Source of the DNA: Desmodesmus armatus
Lineage: Eukaryota > Chlorophyta > Chlorophyceae > Sphaeropleales > Scenedesmaceae
Assembly (NCBI GenBank): GCA_007449985.2
Contig: VIIQ02000024.1
Span: 1-64,000, forward strand
DNA length: 64,000 nucleotides
Direction: 5' to 3'
Both the position numbers and the translations under genes were made by a program. Below are positions 10,941 through 21,732 of the stretch, piece after piece (position 1 is the stretch's first letter; each line of letters starts with the position of its first letter). Under the pieces are notes generated by a model. That model made no database searches and was not told the origin of the DNA. It saw only the letters and a program-made list of their open reading frames with translations.

Positions 10941-12883
10941 GGCCCGAAAGTGTGTATGGGTGGATTTGAATTTTCTGCTTACGTCTTACTTACACTGTCA
11001 GCTACTGGGCTTGGCTGCATGGACATGGATGTTGGGGTGTTGTTTCACATGTGTGAAAAGCATGGAGGCCATCACTCTATGACAGGGGTGCAGCTCATCA
11101 CTCATGTGTTGCAGAATGTGGCTGTTGTCGTAACGTTACCATGCGCATGTCTTACACACGCACACTACAGTATGGACTCTTATGTATGGATGTACTGGCT
11201 GGCTGCACAGCTTGTCGAAGTACTTACGCAACTGAGTGGCCCGCGCTGGTTTTAAGGAGCTCACGTTCAGCCGGTTCACCCAGATCGGATCTCAAGCTGG
11301 TCTAGACTGGGCTTGTTTTTGCAGTGTTGAGGCCCTCATCAGACTGTCCGTTGGTAACTCTTGTCAATTGCATGTGCGCGGTTCCATGCTGACGCAGCAC
11401 CAGAAGGTGCATGGCTCCAGGCCATGAATGTACTGCATGCACCTGGCAGGCCGTCTTTATATAAAGGCATATATGCCGAGGAGCTTTTTGGTTAGCCTAT
11501 ACCCCTGGCAGGGGCACACTGGTGAGGCTCTGCCTCAGCCCCCCGGCACTTTGTTTTGCCGGGTTGTTGTGTTTGTGGGGCAGCAGGTGGCAGTCTGTTC
11601 TTTCAACAATCATAGACATGCTCACTGGTTTATTACGTGTCTGCTTCACGTGGTTGAAGAGTATGAGCGGCTTGCATACGGGGTTCAATCAGATGGCTGT
11701 GCTGCGAAGCCTTGACACATTGAGTTGTTCTTATTGAGTCCAGAGAAGTATTGCTTGTTGTCAGCAGCCTTGGCTGCGTGTCTCCCTGGAGTGGCAGTGA
11801 GTGATCGCCTTGTGCAAGGGGCGGGCCCTGCAGCTGGGGCAGGCTTGGGTTGGTGCTGCATCAAGCAGCATCCTGTCCAGAGTGTTGCAAGCCCCATTTT
11901 GGTAGACGTAAGGGGAGCTTGGGGCTGTTTCAGAGGACCGATACCGTGAAGGCAGGTATCAGCAGCGCAAGCTGCGGTGTGCTGCTGGCGCAGGGTGTGC
12001 CAAATGGCACAGCGCAGTGCAGTGTGGTGCAGTTGATGGACTGCTTCCTGCACAGGTTGTGATGTGGTGCTTCCTGGCATGGCTCCGAGCTGCCTTCAGA
12101 GCGTGTGTAGGTCAAAGCCCACGCCCGACCCGTGCATGAGTTTTGTGTGTGTGTGTGGGGGGGGGGGGGGGTGTATGACCGGGTGCAAAGGAGGCCCGGG
12201 TCTGGACGATTGCACTGGCATGAGGCAGTGTGTCATGTCACATCCGGCTCAAGCATGTATGCCCTGTGGGGATGCGGCAGTGGTCAGTGCTATTGTGCAG
12301 ATGGGAGTCAGACAGCAGAAGTGCTGCTGCGCATTGCATTCATTGAATGGCATTGGGTTGAGTGCGGTGGGGGCACCAAGAGCAGCCAACATGCTTGCAG
12401 GCTGTGCAAATGTGAGGTCTGCAGAGGCTCATCAGTACTGACTGATCCTGAATGAATGCAGTTGCCAGACCACAAGCTCTAGACAAAGACAACTCAGCAT
12501 GTAATCCCGTCAGCTTGTCGCCATGTCATATCTTCGCCTCAACTTGTGTATATGCAAACATATGCGCGAGGTGTGCTCCCATGTCGCGTTTTGGCCATGA
12601 CCTAACCGTGCGCGGGGACACAAGATGTGTCACCGCCTGCTGGATATTACCCCCCACAGTCCAAAGTCATTAGACGGCGCTCAACCTACGTGGTCTTGTC
12701 AATACTTAAAGAGGCAGTAGGTTATGCTAAGTTTCTGAAACCTGCAAGCGTCACAGAGGCGGTAACCAGTGAACCCTGTCATGTCGGTTGTTGCAAGAAT
12801 GGCCAGAAAAGCCGTCTCTCGCCAACCGGGCAAACCAAACCTATCACAACTATTCTTTGTTACTTTGCTTTGTCAACAAGTTC
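10941..12883. other. Unique region right of the array, no gene recognised
   Basis: About 1.9 kb without a recognisable protein family. It contains the hairpin cluster described at 11406-11563 and a (GT)n-G(n) tract near 12145-12171. The part just before 12884 is the likely 5' region of the small secreted-protein gene. Open frames here lack convincing domain content. Confidence 0.5.
11406..11563. other. Cluster of consecutive perfect hairpins around a TATA-like palindrome
   Basis: In 158 bp I see GGTGCATG/CATGCACC (11406-11413 with 11436-11443), enclosing ATGGC/GCCAT (11411-11415 with 11421-11425). Then come CTTTATATAAAG (11455-11466), GGCATATATGCC (11466-11477), CCCCT-GGC-AGGGG (11502-11514), TGAGGC-TCT-GCCTCA (11523-11537), and CCCGGCA/TGCCGGG with an 8-nt loop (11542-11563). 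A structured RNA downstream of a TATA-like box is possible. It resembles no snRNA that I can confirm. Confidence 0.6.
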
Positions 12884-13339
12884 ATGATGGCCTCTGCACG
12901 CGTGTTCCTCTTTTTGGCTCTTGTTGCCACCGTGGTGATGGCAAGCCAGATTGAGGCCCGCACGCTGCGCGGTGCTGACTTGGACAGGACCACAGCCACA
13001 TGCGCTAAGTGGGGTAAGCACCAAGCTGCAGCTGGGACCAATGGTGATGCAACCGTTTCGGATTTCTGGCGCTTCCAGTTTCAGCTGCAGCTGCAGCTTG
13101 CCGCTATGTATGTTTTGCAATGCAATCGTGGCTTGTAGCATCCAGGTGGACGCGATGCAGTCGCTTACAGTTGTCAGAAGGTCAGCTCTGAGTCAACATT
13201 GGCTGCTGGCTGCTGCTGTGCATGTGCAGGCGGTTTGATAAACGGCAAGAAGAGCTGCTTGGTATGCCACGACAACCACGTCCTGATCCCTGGAGGCACT
13301 GAATGCGTGCACATTTCCAAGAGGTGGTGGGGCAAGTAG
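12884..13339 (+). CDS. Small secreted four-cysteine protein, two exons, about 79 aa
   Basis: Exon 1 is 12884-13013, then GTAAGC; exon 2 is 13230-13339 after GTGCAG and ends in TAG. The frame is preserved (phase 1). Residues 1-20 form a clear signal peptide (MMASARV, then a hydrophobic run ending VVMA-SQ). The mature part has exactly four Cys at 40, 53, 56 and 69, giving a symmetric C-x12-C-x2-C-x12-C pattern, and a basic/aromatic tail (KRWWGK). The open frame extends upstream to 12788, but the signal peptide argues for the ATG at 12884 or 12887. Furin-like or EGF-like cysteine-rich repeats are the nearest general resemblance. I do not recognise a family. CLVCH looks like a haem-binding CXXCH, but nothing else supports a cytochrome. 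Confidence 0.7.
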
Positions 13340-13751
13340 GCAGCTGCAGCATGCCTGATACGCAATGACTGCTTCTGTGGCCTGTGACACCTGGCGCCGA
13401 AGGGCAACAGTCGGTTGTGGCTGGAGCTGGAGCTGTGGGGCCCTGACCAGGGCTCAGCAAGCTTGGGGAGCTTTGGGACACCTACTTTCCTGACTTCGGA
13501 CGCAGTTCTTGCAGCAGTAGGGATGCTGTGTTGCTGTGCTGTGGTGTGTCCTGTAGCTAGTGAGGCAAGGGTTGCATGCACTGAGCTCCTCAGCCTGTGC
13601 TGCCCTTACAACGAATGAGCGCATGGAAGGTCAGGCTGCAAGCTGCATGCAATTTATCTCTTGGTGCATCCCTGGTGTCAGCCACTGCTTGGTGGTGCAT
13701 TGTTTACCAGGTGCAGATCTGTGTGTCTGGCGCATGTGCGCATGTCTGTGA

Positions 13752-13783
<32 letters not shown>

Positions 13784-15105
13784 CTGGGTGTCGGCTCTTG
13801 CATGCTGGGAGTGTATGGTGGTGTGGGCAGTTGCAAGAGTGACTGGTGGGAAGCGTCATGTGCCCCTTGCAGGGCCATGCATGAGCGCCTTGTGGGGTTT
13901 TGCCCAGAAAGACTGTGCGCTGGAAACGCGCACATGCTCAAAAGATGCGGCATTGAAGCTGTCACAGGACAAGCACTGACTGTCGACACATGACTCAACA
14001 GCAGTTGCATGAGGGATTGCTCGGTTTCTGCTATTGCTGCTGAACAACAGCAGCAACATGATGCTACTACAAAGCCTGTGGTTGCTGTTGCGGGTAACAG
14101 AATCAGAGGGTAACTTCTGTCAATCATTGGAATGTCACTTGCTGCAGTGGGAATGTACAGCGTTTGACCTGGCAAACTTGAAGTGGGTAGACACGGCGGA
14201 ATTGACTGAGTGCCCTGTGGCCACTTCAAGGGTGGACCATTAGGGATGCAGAAAGTCATCATTCAGTTAGTCAGTCCTGTCAACCCCCCCTCTCATATTC
14301 AACACCAACAACCTAGGATGACACGGTCATACCAAGGCGGCAATGCTGCAGCATCTGGCAGAGAGAACGCCCCTCTTGGATGTCAAAGCGACCACATAAC
14401 CAGGACCACACACACGGTGTGACACCAACACACTTACTGTTACTACAGCAGAACTAGTCCAGCAGTGCAAGGACTGACCTCCTTGTATCCCTGTGCTCTG
14501 CATCCACAAAGCACCCTGGCTATGCCAGAGCAGAACAGCATCACACCAAGCCAAAAAGACGCCTGCAATCACGGCAGGCCTTAGCTGTCGTACCCAAGTG
14601 CAGCAGCAACAAGCCCTGCCAGCCACGGCAACCCACACCACCATACCAGCATGCGGTATGAACTTCACACCACCACACCAGTATGCGGTATGAACTTCAT
14701 AGCAGGTAAGATTGGGACTGCGCCCAGCCGACACACACCTCAAAACAGGCACAAAGTTTCAAAAACAGGTCCGATGGATCGTCCGAACGTCAGCAGCTAC
14801 TCCACACACAGGCACCTTGCTACACCAACCCAACCAGAGTGACAATGCCGCAAAGGCGTAGGGGCAAAACAGGAGCCAGCGTAACCCCTAGCCAAAGCCC
14901 CACTGGGACTCACATGCAAAGCACCACCACAAAGCCCCCCCCCTCACACACTTGGGCCAACAGCTAGCTCAAGCAGTAAAACCCTGTCGACCTCTGCACC
15001 CAACAGCAGCAGCGCTCGCGGTATTGCAGCCACGCGAGCAGCTGCACTGCTCCGTAGATAGCAAGCGCGACAGCTGCTGTGTGGTCCGACATGACACGAT
15101 ACAGT
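13340..15105. other. Intergenic region, no gene recognised
   Basis: This lies between the small secreted-protein gene (+) and the 3' end of the CCDC47-like gene (-), so it probably holds both 3' UTRs. It contains a (GT)n tract at about 13755-13783. A short direct repeat, with CCAGYATGCGGTATGAACTT occurring twice, lies at about 14646-14700. A TTACA at ~13605 would be TGTAA for the minus-strand gene, but it is far from its stop. Confidence 0.5.
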
Positions 15106-18100
15106 TCACATCTTGACCGTGCGTTTGCGCATGGACCTCTTCTGCATCTGCTTCTGCATGCGCTCCTCAAACTTGGCCAGAGCCTGGGGGCCGGCCGCAC
15201 GCGCACGAGCCTACGGGAATAAACACGCAGGCGAAGGAGGGGGGTGATGGCAAGCAGGCAGGCAGGAGGGGGCTATCAAGCATGTGCTAAAGGCGGGCAG
15301 CAGTGTGAAGGGATTGAAAGGAAGTCTGGCATGGGACGAAACATTGCCACTGACCTTTTCTTCCATCTGTGCTTGCAAGGCACTAACAAAGCTCGCCAAC
15401 AACTTGAAATCGCCGCTGCCTGTCCGCTTCACCTTCACTTCGCTACTTCCCTTGCCAGCCCCCCCCCCCCCCAACACACACACACCCAAACACACATGTC
15501 ATGTGTCACCACCCCCCCCTCACCCCTCTCTCACCCTTTCTGCCTCCAGCCGCTCTGACCTCTTCTGAGCCAGGTGGCCCTGACGGCTGGCACTGACCTG
15601 CGGGGGGGGGGGGGAGGAGGAACAGAGGCAGAGCGCGGGGGAGGGGGGCAACAAGCACTGGGTAAGTGTGCAGAGGAACAAAGTGGTGGGGGGAGGGGGA
15701 AGCACTGAACACGGGTGCAGGGGGACAACATGGGTAGGGGAGGGAGACGACAGGGGGGTAGGAGGGAGTGGGGAGGGGTACAGTGGTACAGGTACCACCC
15801 AGCAGGATGGGACAGTGTGGAGCAGTGCAGGTGCTGGGAATAAAAGGCTCCAGCAGCAACCACCAGTATCACTGCAAGTGCCGGACCCTACTTCACACTG
15901 TAGTGCTGCTTCAGCCCCGCCTTGCCACCAATGCTAACAACCAACAGGCAGGCGCAACAGGCTCCTATACGACAGCATTGAGTAAAGGAGCAGGCTCTTC
16001 CTTATGCAGCGATGCAGTAAAGCACAACCAAGATGCACCACAACACACGGACACTTTCACCACCGTTACAGCTGTGCACAACGACAGCCTTGACACACCC
16101 TCCCCCCGCTCCTCCACCTTTGTTCCGCCCAATCACTGTGTGGCGTCCCAACCCCCCCAGCCCCTTTCCCTCCCACCTTCTTTGCTGCTTCCTGCTCCAG
16201 TTTAGTGCGCAGGTCTGTGGCTCTCTTCCTCAGCTCGGGTGACATCTTGTAGCTGCCTACCAGGTCAACAAGCAGGAACACTGCGGCCTTTGTGTGTGGG
16301 GGGGGGCAGCAGCAGCAGGACACCTTGTAGCTGCCAGCTAGGTCAACCAGCAGGAACACTGCAGCCTGGGGGGGGGGGGGTCGGGGGCGAGGGGGGCAGC
16401 GGCGGCGGGGAAACAGATGGGCGGTATGCAAGGGAAAGGAGGGCGGCGGGGGACAGATGCAAAGACAAACGCAAACAGGCACAACACAGGGAGATGCAGC
16501 AGCAGCAGCAGCATAGTGGGAGCAACAGCGCAGCAAAGGCAGCAGCAGGTGGCAGCGCTATGGTAGTTGGCAATGCTAGCAGCCACATTAGTTCACAAAG
16601 GGTCCATTCCTGCTGCTGTCACGGTGTTCTCCACTTCAAATGCAGTCATCAACACACTGCCTGTCTCCTGATCTCTGGAGGTGTCCCTCCAAGTAATCCC
16701 AACCCCCTTCCCCGGGCCCCTGTGCTGCTTTCATCCCTCTCCCCAACATCCACTTTCCCTTCGAAAGCGCCTCCCCCTCCTCCGTCTGCACACACTCAGC
16801 TACCCCTAAACTCAGACGCCCCCCCCCCCACACACACAACGACCATTCTTCCCCCCCCCCCCCCCGCCTGCAGTGCGTTGGATTCATGCCGCTGCCACCC
16901 TTGCATGCCCCCCCCCCCCCCGGCCCTCTCCTGCATTTCCCCTGCCCTCCCCGTCCCCCAAAACACCACCCCCCCACCCCCTGACCATCACACCAATTTC
17001 ACCCCTCTCTATTCACCCTGCTGAATGCACCAGTCCTTCTCCCCTTCCCACTTGCTCCCTACCTCAGCCCCCCCCCTCATGATATCCCCCCCCTCATGAT
17101 ACCTCCCCCCCCCCCCCCCCCCCCCCGTGTCTCACCAGCAGTGTATTGAGTTCCTCCCGCTGCTGGTCAGGCGGCAGGCCAAACACAAACCGCAGCTGGC
17201 AGCGTGACGCCTTGGTGCTGCTGCCACTGCTGCTGCCCCCCTCACCACCCTCCTTGGAAGCACTGCTGCTGCTGCTGGCTGCTGCTGCCTCGCTGCCGCT
17301 GCTGCCATCCTTGTCAGAGAGGTCTTCACTGCTAATCAGGGAATACCTAGAGGTGGGGGTTCAGGGTGGAGGGAGTTAGTGGGGGGGGGGGGGGTGAGTC
17401 AAGCAAAAGTTGAAAGGCATGATGTGCACAGTGGCTCAGTAGGCGCACAGAGGATGGGACTCACAAGTGCACCCCCCCCCCCCGAGCCCCCCGAGCCCCC
17501 CCCCCCCCACCCGGGCCCCACACACACACAGGCTTGAGTATGAGGACAGATCAGCCACTTGTACCAGGATGCAGGAGCACAGCACAGCAGGCACAGGAAG
17601 ATCCCAACAGTGTGTGCCCCCAACAGTGTGTGCTAATGAGGAAAGGGAGGGGGGGGCGATGCTGGCGCGATGAAGGGGGGGGGGGAGGCTTTAAGCGAGG
17701 AATTTGATGTAAGGGGAGTGGTGCGGACACGGCATTGGCTGGCTGCACTCCCTGTGTCTACACCCACCCACCTGAACCACTTGATGCGAAGGCTCGTGCG
17801 ATGGCTGGCTCTGTGTTGAGAATGTCGTACAGCATGGAGGAGTGCTCAGCAAGCACCGACCAACCCTTGGAGGCATCAGCCCGCCATTGGCACGATCACG
17901 AGCAACCTGCATCAGAAAGGCGGGACAACGGGGGTGGGAGTGGGGGTGGAGAGGGTGGAAAGATTGTGGAGAGGGGCCGTTTGAGTATTGTAGGGTTGTG
18001 GGATACGGGGGAGCTTGTGTGTGCGTGTGGATGGGGGGGGTGGGCGAGCGAATTAGCATCAGCCGGCACCACCACCCTTCAATGCCTCCGGATGCATCCG

Positions 18101-19150
18101 CCCCACCCTTGGCACTGCCAGCTGCGTGATCGGTCACGAGCAATCTGACATGTGCGCTGGGGGAAAGGGGGAGAAGAAAGACCAGGGTGTAGTGTGAGTA
18201 TGTGTGTTTGCGTGTTGTAAGGTGAGGGGCTTGTGTGTGCGTGTGCACTTGGCCTAGTCCTTGACCCCCCCCCCCACACACACACATCCCCATAACCCCA
18301 CCGAACAGACCCTGTCCCCTCCCCCTCTACCCCACCCACCCAAAGCGCCTTCCACCCACCGTGCGCTGTTTTGCGTAGTCCTCGACCCTGGGTTGCTCCT
18401 TGACCACCCCCTTGAGTAGCTTGCGCCGTTTTTTGCGTAATCCTCAGCCCCTCCCCTCCAGCCACCCACAGGCCCTATAACCCCCCCCCCTCCCCCCGCC
18501 CCCCCTCAACCCCCACACCACCGAGACTTGTTTCGCGTAGTCCTTGACCTTTGGTTGCTCCTTTACCACCCCCTTGAGCAGCTTGTGCTGGGCCAGCAGC
18601 AGCACTGTGGGGGGCATGCACCCCTCGGCCATGCACACATCAACCTGCAACAGGTCCGGACGAGGACTGAACTGGTACCTAGAGACACACACAGCACAGA
18701 CAGATACGCAGCACAGGCAGACAAGCAGACAGCCTTACTACCATGCAAGCAATATAGGGGGGTTGAGTACATGACAACACCCTGCAACAGGTCCGCCAAG
18801 GATTGATCAGGTACCCCCCCCCCCCACACACACACACACAGACACAGGACACAGTGGGTTTCACAAGCAGACAGGCGCTCACAGGCATGAGCATGTATGC
18901 AGCAGCAGCAACCAGCAGGCAGGCAGCAGGCAGGGCAGACTGACTGGAACACCTCCCCCCCCAAACCACACACTCACACACGACCCACCCACCCACCACC
19001 CTGCCTGCAGTAGCTCAGCAGCATGGGCGCAGTACATGGCACATCAATCAACACGACAGGTGGAGCACACAGCACAACCTGCACTCCTGCTGTTGCTGGT
19101 GGCACAGCTGCTGCGACTGCTGCTGCTGCTGCTGCTGCTGCCCTGCTCCT

Positions 19151-19185
<35 letters not shown>

Positions 19186-19745
19186 ACTGTACTGTTGGTT
19201 GTCTCACCAGATCTGGCTGAACGGTCTTGTTGCGCCTTGAAGTCAATCGTCACCAGGGCATACTGGCAGTAACGCTGTGGGCAAACAAACGGACAAACAC
19301 ATAGTCAGCAAAGACAGCAGCAGCAGCAACAGCAACAGCAGCATGAGGAGGTTGGTGGCCAGCACAGGCAGCACAGCAGCTGTAACAGGAGCACGTCAAG
19401 CCCCCCCCCATATTGTGTACTGCATGTGCGGTTCCTGCCTGTACATGTGCCGGGGTGCTGTCGACAGCCACTTGCCATAACCCTGCTTGGTGCCGCAGAT
19501 GCTTGCACCTCACACCTCTCATGCTGCTCCTCACACCTCTCACACTTTCAACCTTCCACCTCTCACGCTGTTGAGGCCCCCATGTTTGTTGCCAAGACAC
19601 ATAGTGGTGGCCTCCCCTTGGTGCTCCCAGTGCCCCCGAACATCCCCTGCCCCCCCCCCCCCCCCCTCTCTTTGAGGGCCAAGACCTCTGCCCCCAGGCC
19701 CCCTCCCCCCGCCCAGTCCTCAGGCGCTTTGCATGGACAGTGCCC

Positions 19746-19776
<31 letters not shown>

Positions 19777-20437
19777 ATACACACCGTCCCTGCCCCGCCT
19801 CCCCCCCCCCCCACACACACACACTGCCCCTCCCCTGCATCCTTAACCCCAACCACCCCTCACCCCCTTCCTGTGCACCCCTCCTACGCCCTCCCACCCT
19901 CCTTGCCCCCCCCCCCCGGCTCACCCGTCCTGATGCAAAGCTCCTGTACATAGTGACACTCTCCTTCCACGCTCGTGTGCCGGGCTCCAGCGTGCCGGGG
20001 TGTGACACAAAGTTTCGCACCAACACCCCTGGGGGTGCCACAGAAGCTGCATAGAACACAGCACAAGCACAGAGGCAGCAAGTGGGTGGGTTGATCGGTG
20101 GGTGAGGAACAGGGGTGGGTGCGGCGGGGTGCAACAGAAAGGCAGGAGTCATCTAAAAGCATCAGCTGCTCTGAGGCCACTGCTGACTAATCTCTACTAT
20201 CTTCACAGACACAACATTAACACTGAAAAAGGGCCCAGCTTACCTAACCCATGCACGGGCCTTGTTGCGGATGGCTGCTGCTCCTTTTGCATACATCATT
20301 CCGTAGAACGCCACACACAGCAGACCCAACAGCTCAAACTGATACTTCCGCAAGTTCTCCGGCGACAGCACTGCCTCTCCGATCTCCTGCACCGACCATG
20401 CTGCTGTATAGCTAGGTACTGCCAGGGCTAACAGCAA
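15106..20437 (-). CDS. CCDC47: CCDC47-like ER membrane protein (PAT complex), about 10 exons
   Basis: Exons (5' to 3'): to 20246, with a hydrophobic leader and TM segment FELLGLLCVAFYGMMY; 19925-20046, ending MYRSFASGR; ~19207-19273, starting RYCQ; ~18529-18679; ~17772-17909; ~17144-17348, with a Ser/Ala-rich stretch; ~16181-16287; ~15545-15600; ~15350-15410; 15106-15213, a basic coiled-coil tail ending MRKRTVKM. The FYASGRRYCQ-like block, LRFVFGLP and the K/R/E-rich C-terminus match plant DUF1682/CCDC47 proteins, which help multipass membrane-protein insertion at the ER. No in-frame ATG was found before an upstream TAG, so the start is uncertain. A slip at the CCC near 17867 would join two conserved frames. 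Exon echoes occur at 16320-16366, ~18070-18150, 18360-18440 and ~18780-18815. Confidence 0.83.
16800..17126. repeat. C-homopolymer-rich intron stretch
   Basis: Several runs of 9-22 C separated by short CA or other sequence, ending in about 22 C before 17127. This is one example of the (CA)n-C(n) compound tracts typical of the introns from 15 to 39 kb. On the transcribed minus-strand RNA these are G-runs downstream of 5' splice sites. Confidence 0.9.
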
Positions 20438-21019
20438 CAGGAGCAGCTTGCTGCTGTTGCTAGGATGGTGCTGAAACTCGCGACAGACGGATCCGTCGAA
20501 CGTCTGAAAGGCTCCAAACAGCTCCCTCTATACTGTCACCAGCACAGCATGGGCGCAGACGAAGGCGAGAACGAGTTAGTGCAGCAGTTGAGGGTGAGAT
20601 CAGTGATCTAGGTGCGTTGAAGTTCCTGCCACTGCCGTAGCTATATGGCGCAGAACGTCGCATACAACATCGTTGTGGATGGTGAACGGGTTCATGTCAC
20701 CTCCTGTCCAACACGCCCCACAGGCCGATTCAAAGGAAGGACAGCTGCCAGCTGCAATAGCAATGTCGTCAGCTGGCATAGCAACCCGTTGGCAGATATT
20801 GCGTCGTATCCTCCCCCTCCAGATATAGCAACATTTAACACATATAGTTACATACTGATGGTACCATCGGTGATACACTGCCACCTGGCCCACAAGACAA
20901 CTCGATCGGCACACCAAGCAACGGTGAACCAATTGCATCAATACACCCCCACGTGGTGCAGCACACGCGATGCACACACTCACAGCAATGCAGCTGGCTG
21001 CTCCTTCTGTACCGGGTAC

Positions 21020-21059
<40 letters not shown>

Positions 21060-21448
21060 CCGGGCTTTTCCTCCGCCCCCTCCCCAAGGGGGGTGGCAGC
21101 CCCAGTCGCCCTGTCACCACCCACCCTGCCATGATGCCCTGCGCCCAACTGCAGTGATGTCCCCAAAGCGCCCCAGCCAACAACCTATCTGAGCTAACCA
21201 CCAGCATAAACTGCCTGAAGCGTCTGTGTCCCAATTGGGCGGCTAGGCTAGCCGCCACTTCAGGGGTGCAGCCAACAGCTCAGTGGTTTCCCGTGTGCAC
21301 ACATGCTGCAAGGCAAGAGCTCCTCCAACTGTCCCTTTGCTGCCACTGCAGCAGCTTCTGTGCCTGTCCTGCCGGATTAGGCGCTTGAATCCTCTATGTT
21401 GCGTGTCCTGTTCCGAGTCGTCCCAGCTGTTGCAGCTATTGGTGGTGC

Positions 21449-21479
<31 letters not shown>

Positions 21480-21732
21480 GTCGATGCCTCTACTTGATTT
21501 CCACAGGCTCTTGCTGTGGCAGCAGGCTACTGCCACTGCTGCTGCTGCCACTGCCTCTGCTGTTTGATGCCTCTGCAGCTCACACACGCTTCTGCTGCTG
21601 CAGCAGCAGCCTGCTGCAGTCCTGCTGCTGTGCCTGCCCTGACTGTGGTGTTGTCCTGTTCAGTCCATGCATGTGTCACTGTTGATTCATGCAGGGCTTT
21701 GAGGTTTAGGGTTTGTCCCTGTCTCCTAGTCC
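20438..21732. other. Region between the CCDC47-like and ACAD8-like genes
   Basis: This contains the 5' end of the CCDC47-like gene (no ATG settled) and the 3' UTR of the ACAD8-like gene. A run of about 39 C lies at 21020-21058, and CTG triplet runs lie at about 21452-21480 and 21532-21612. No separate gene recognised. Confidence 0.5.

Noticed and set aside
11500..11570. Possible U1 snRNA 5' end (ATACCCCTGGCAGGGG)
   Set aside because: It resembles the U1 start, but the essential ACUUACCU splice-site recognition segment is missing and the following loops do not match.
13230..13339. CLVCH read as a c-type haem-binding motif
   Set aside because: A single CXXCH in a tiny secreted protein, with no axial Met or His context and symmetric Cys spacing, fits disulphides better.
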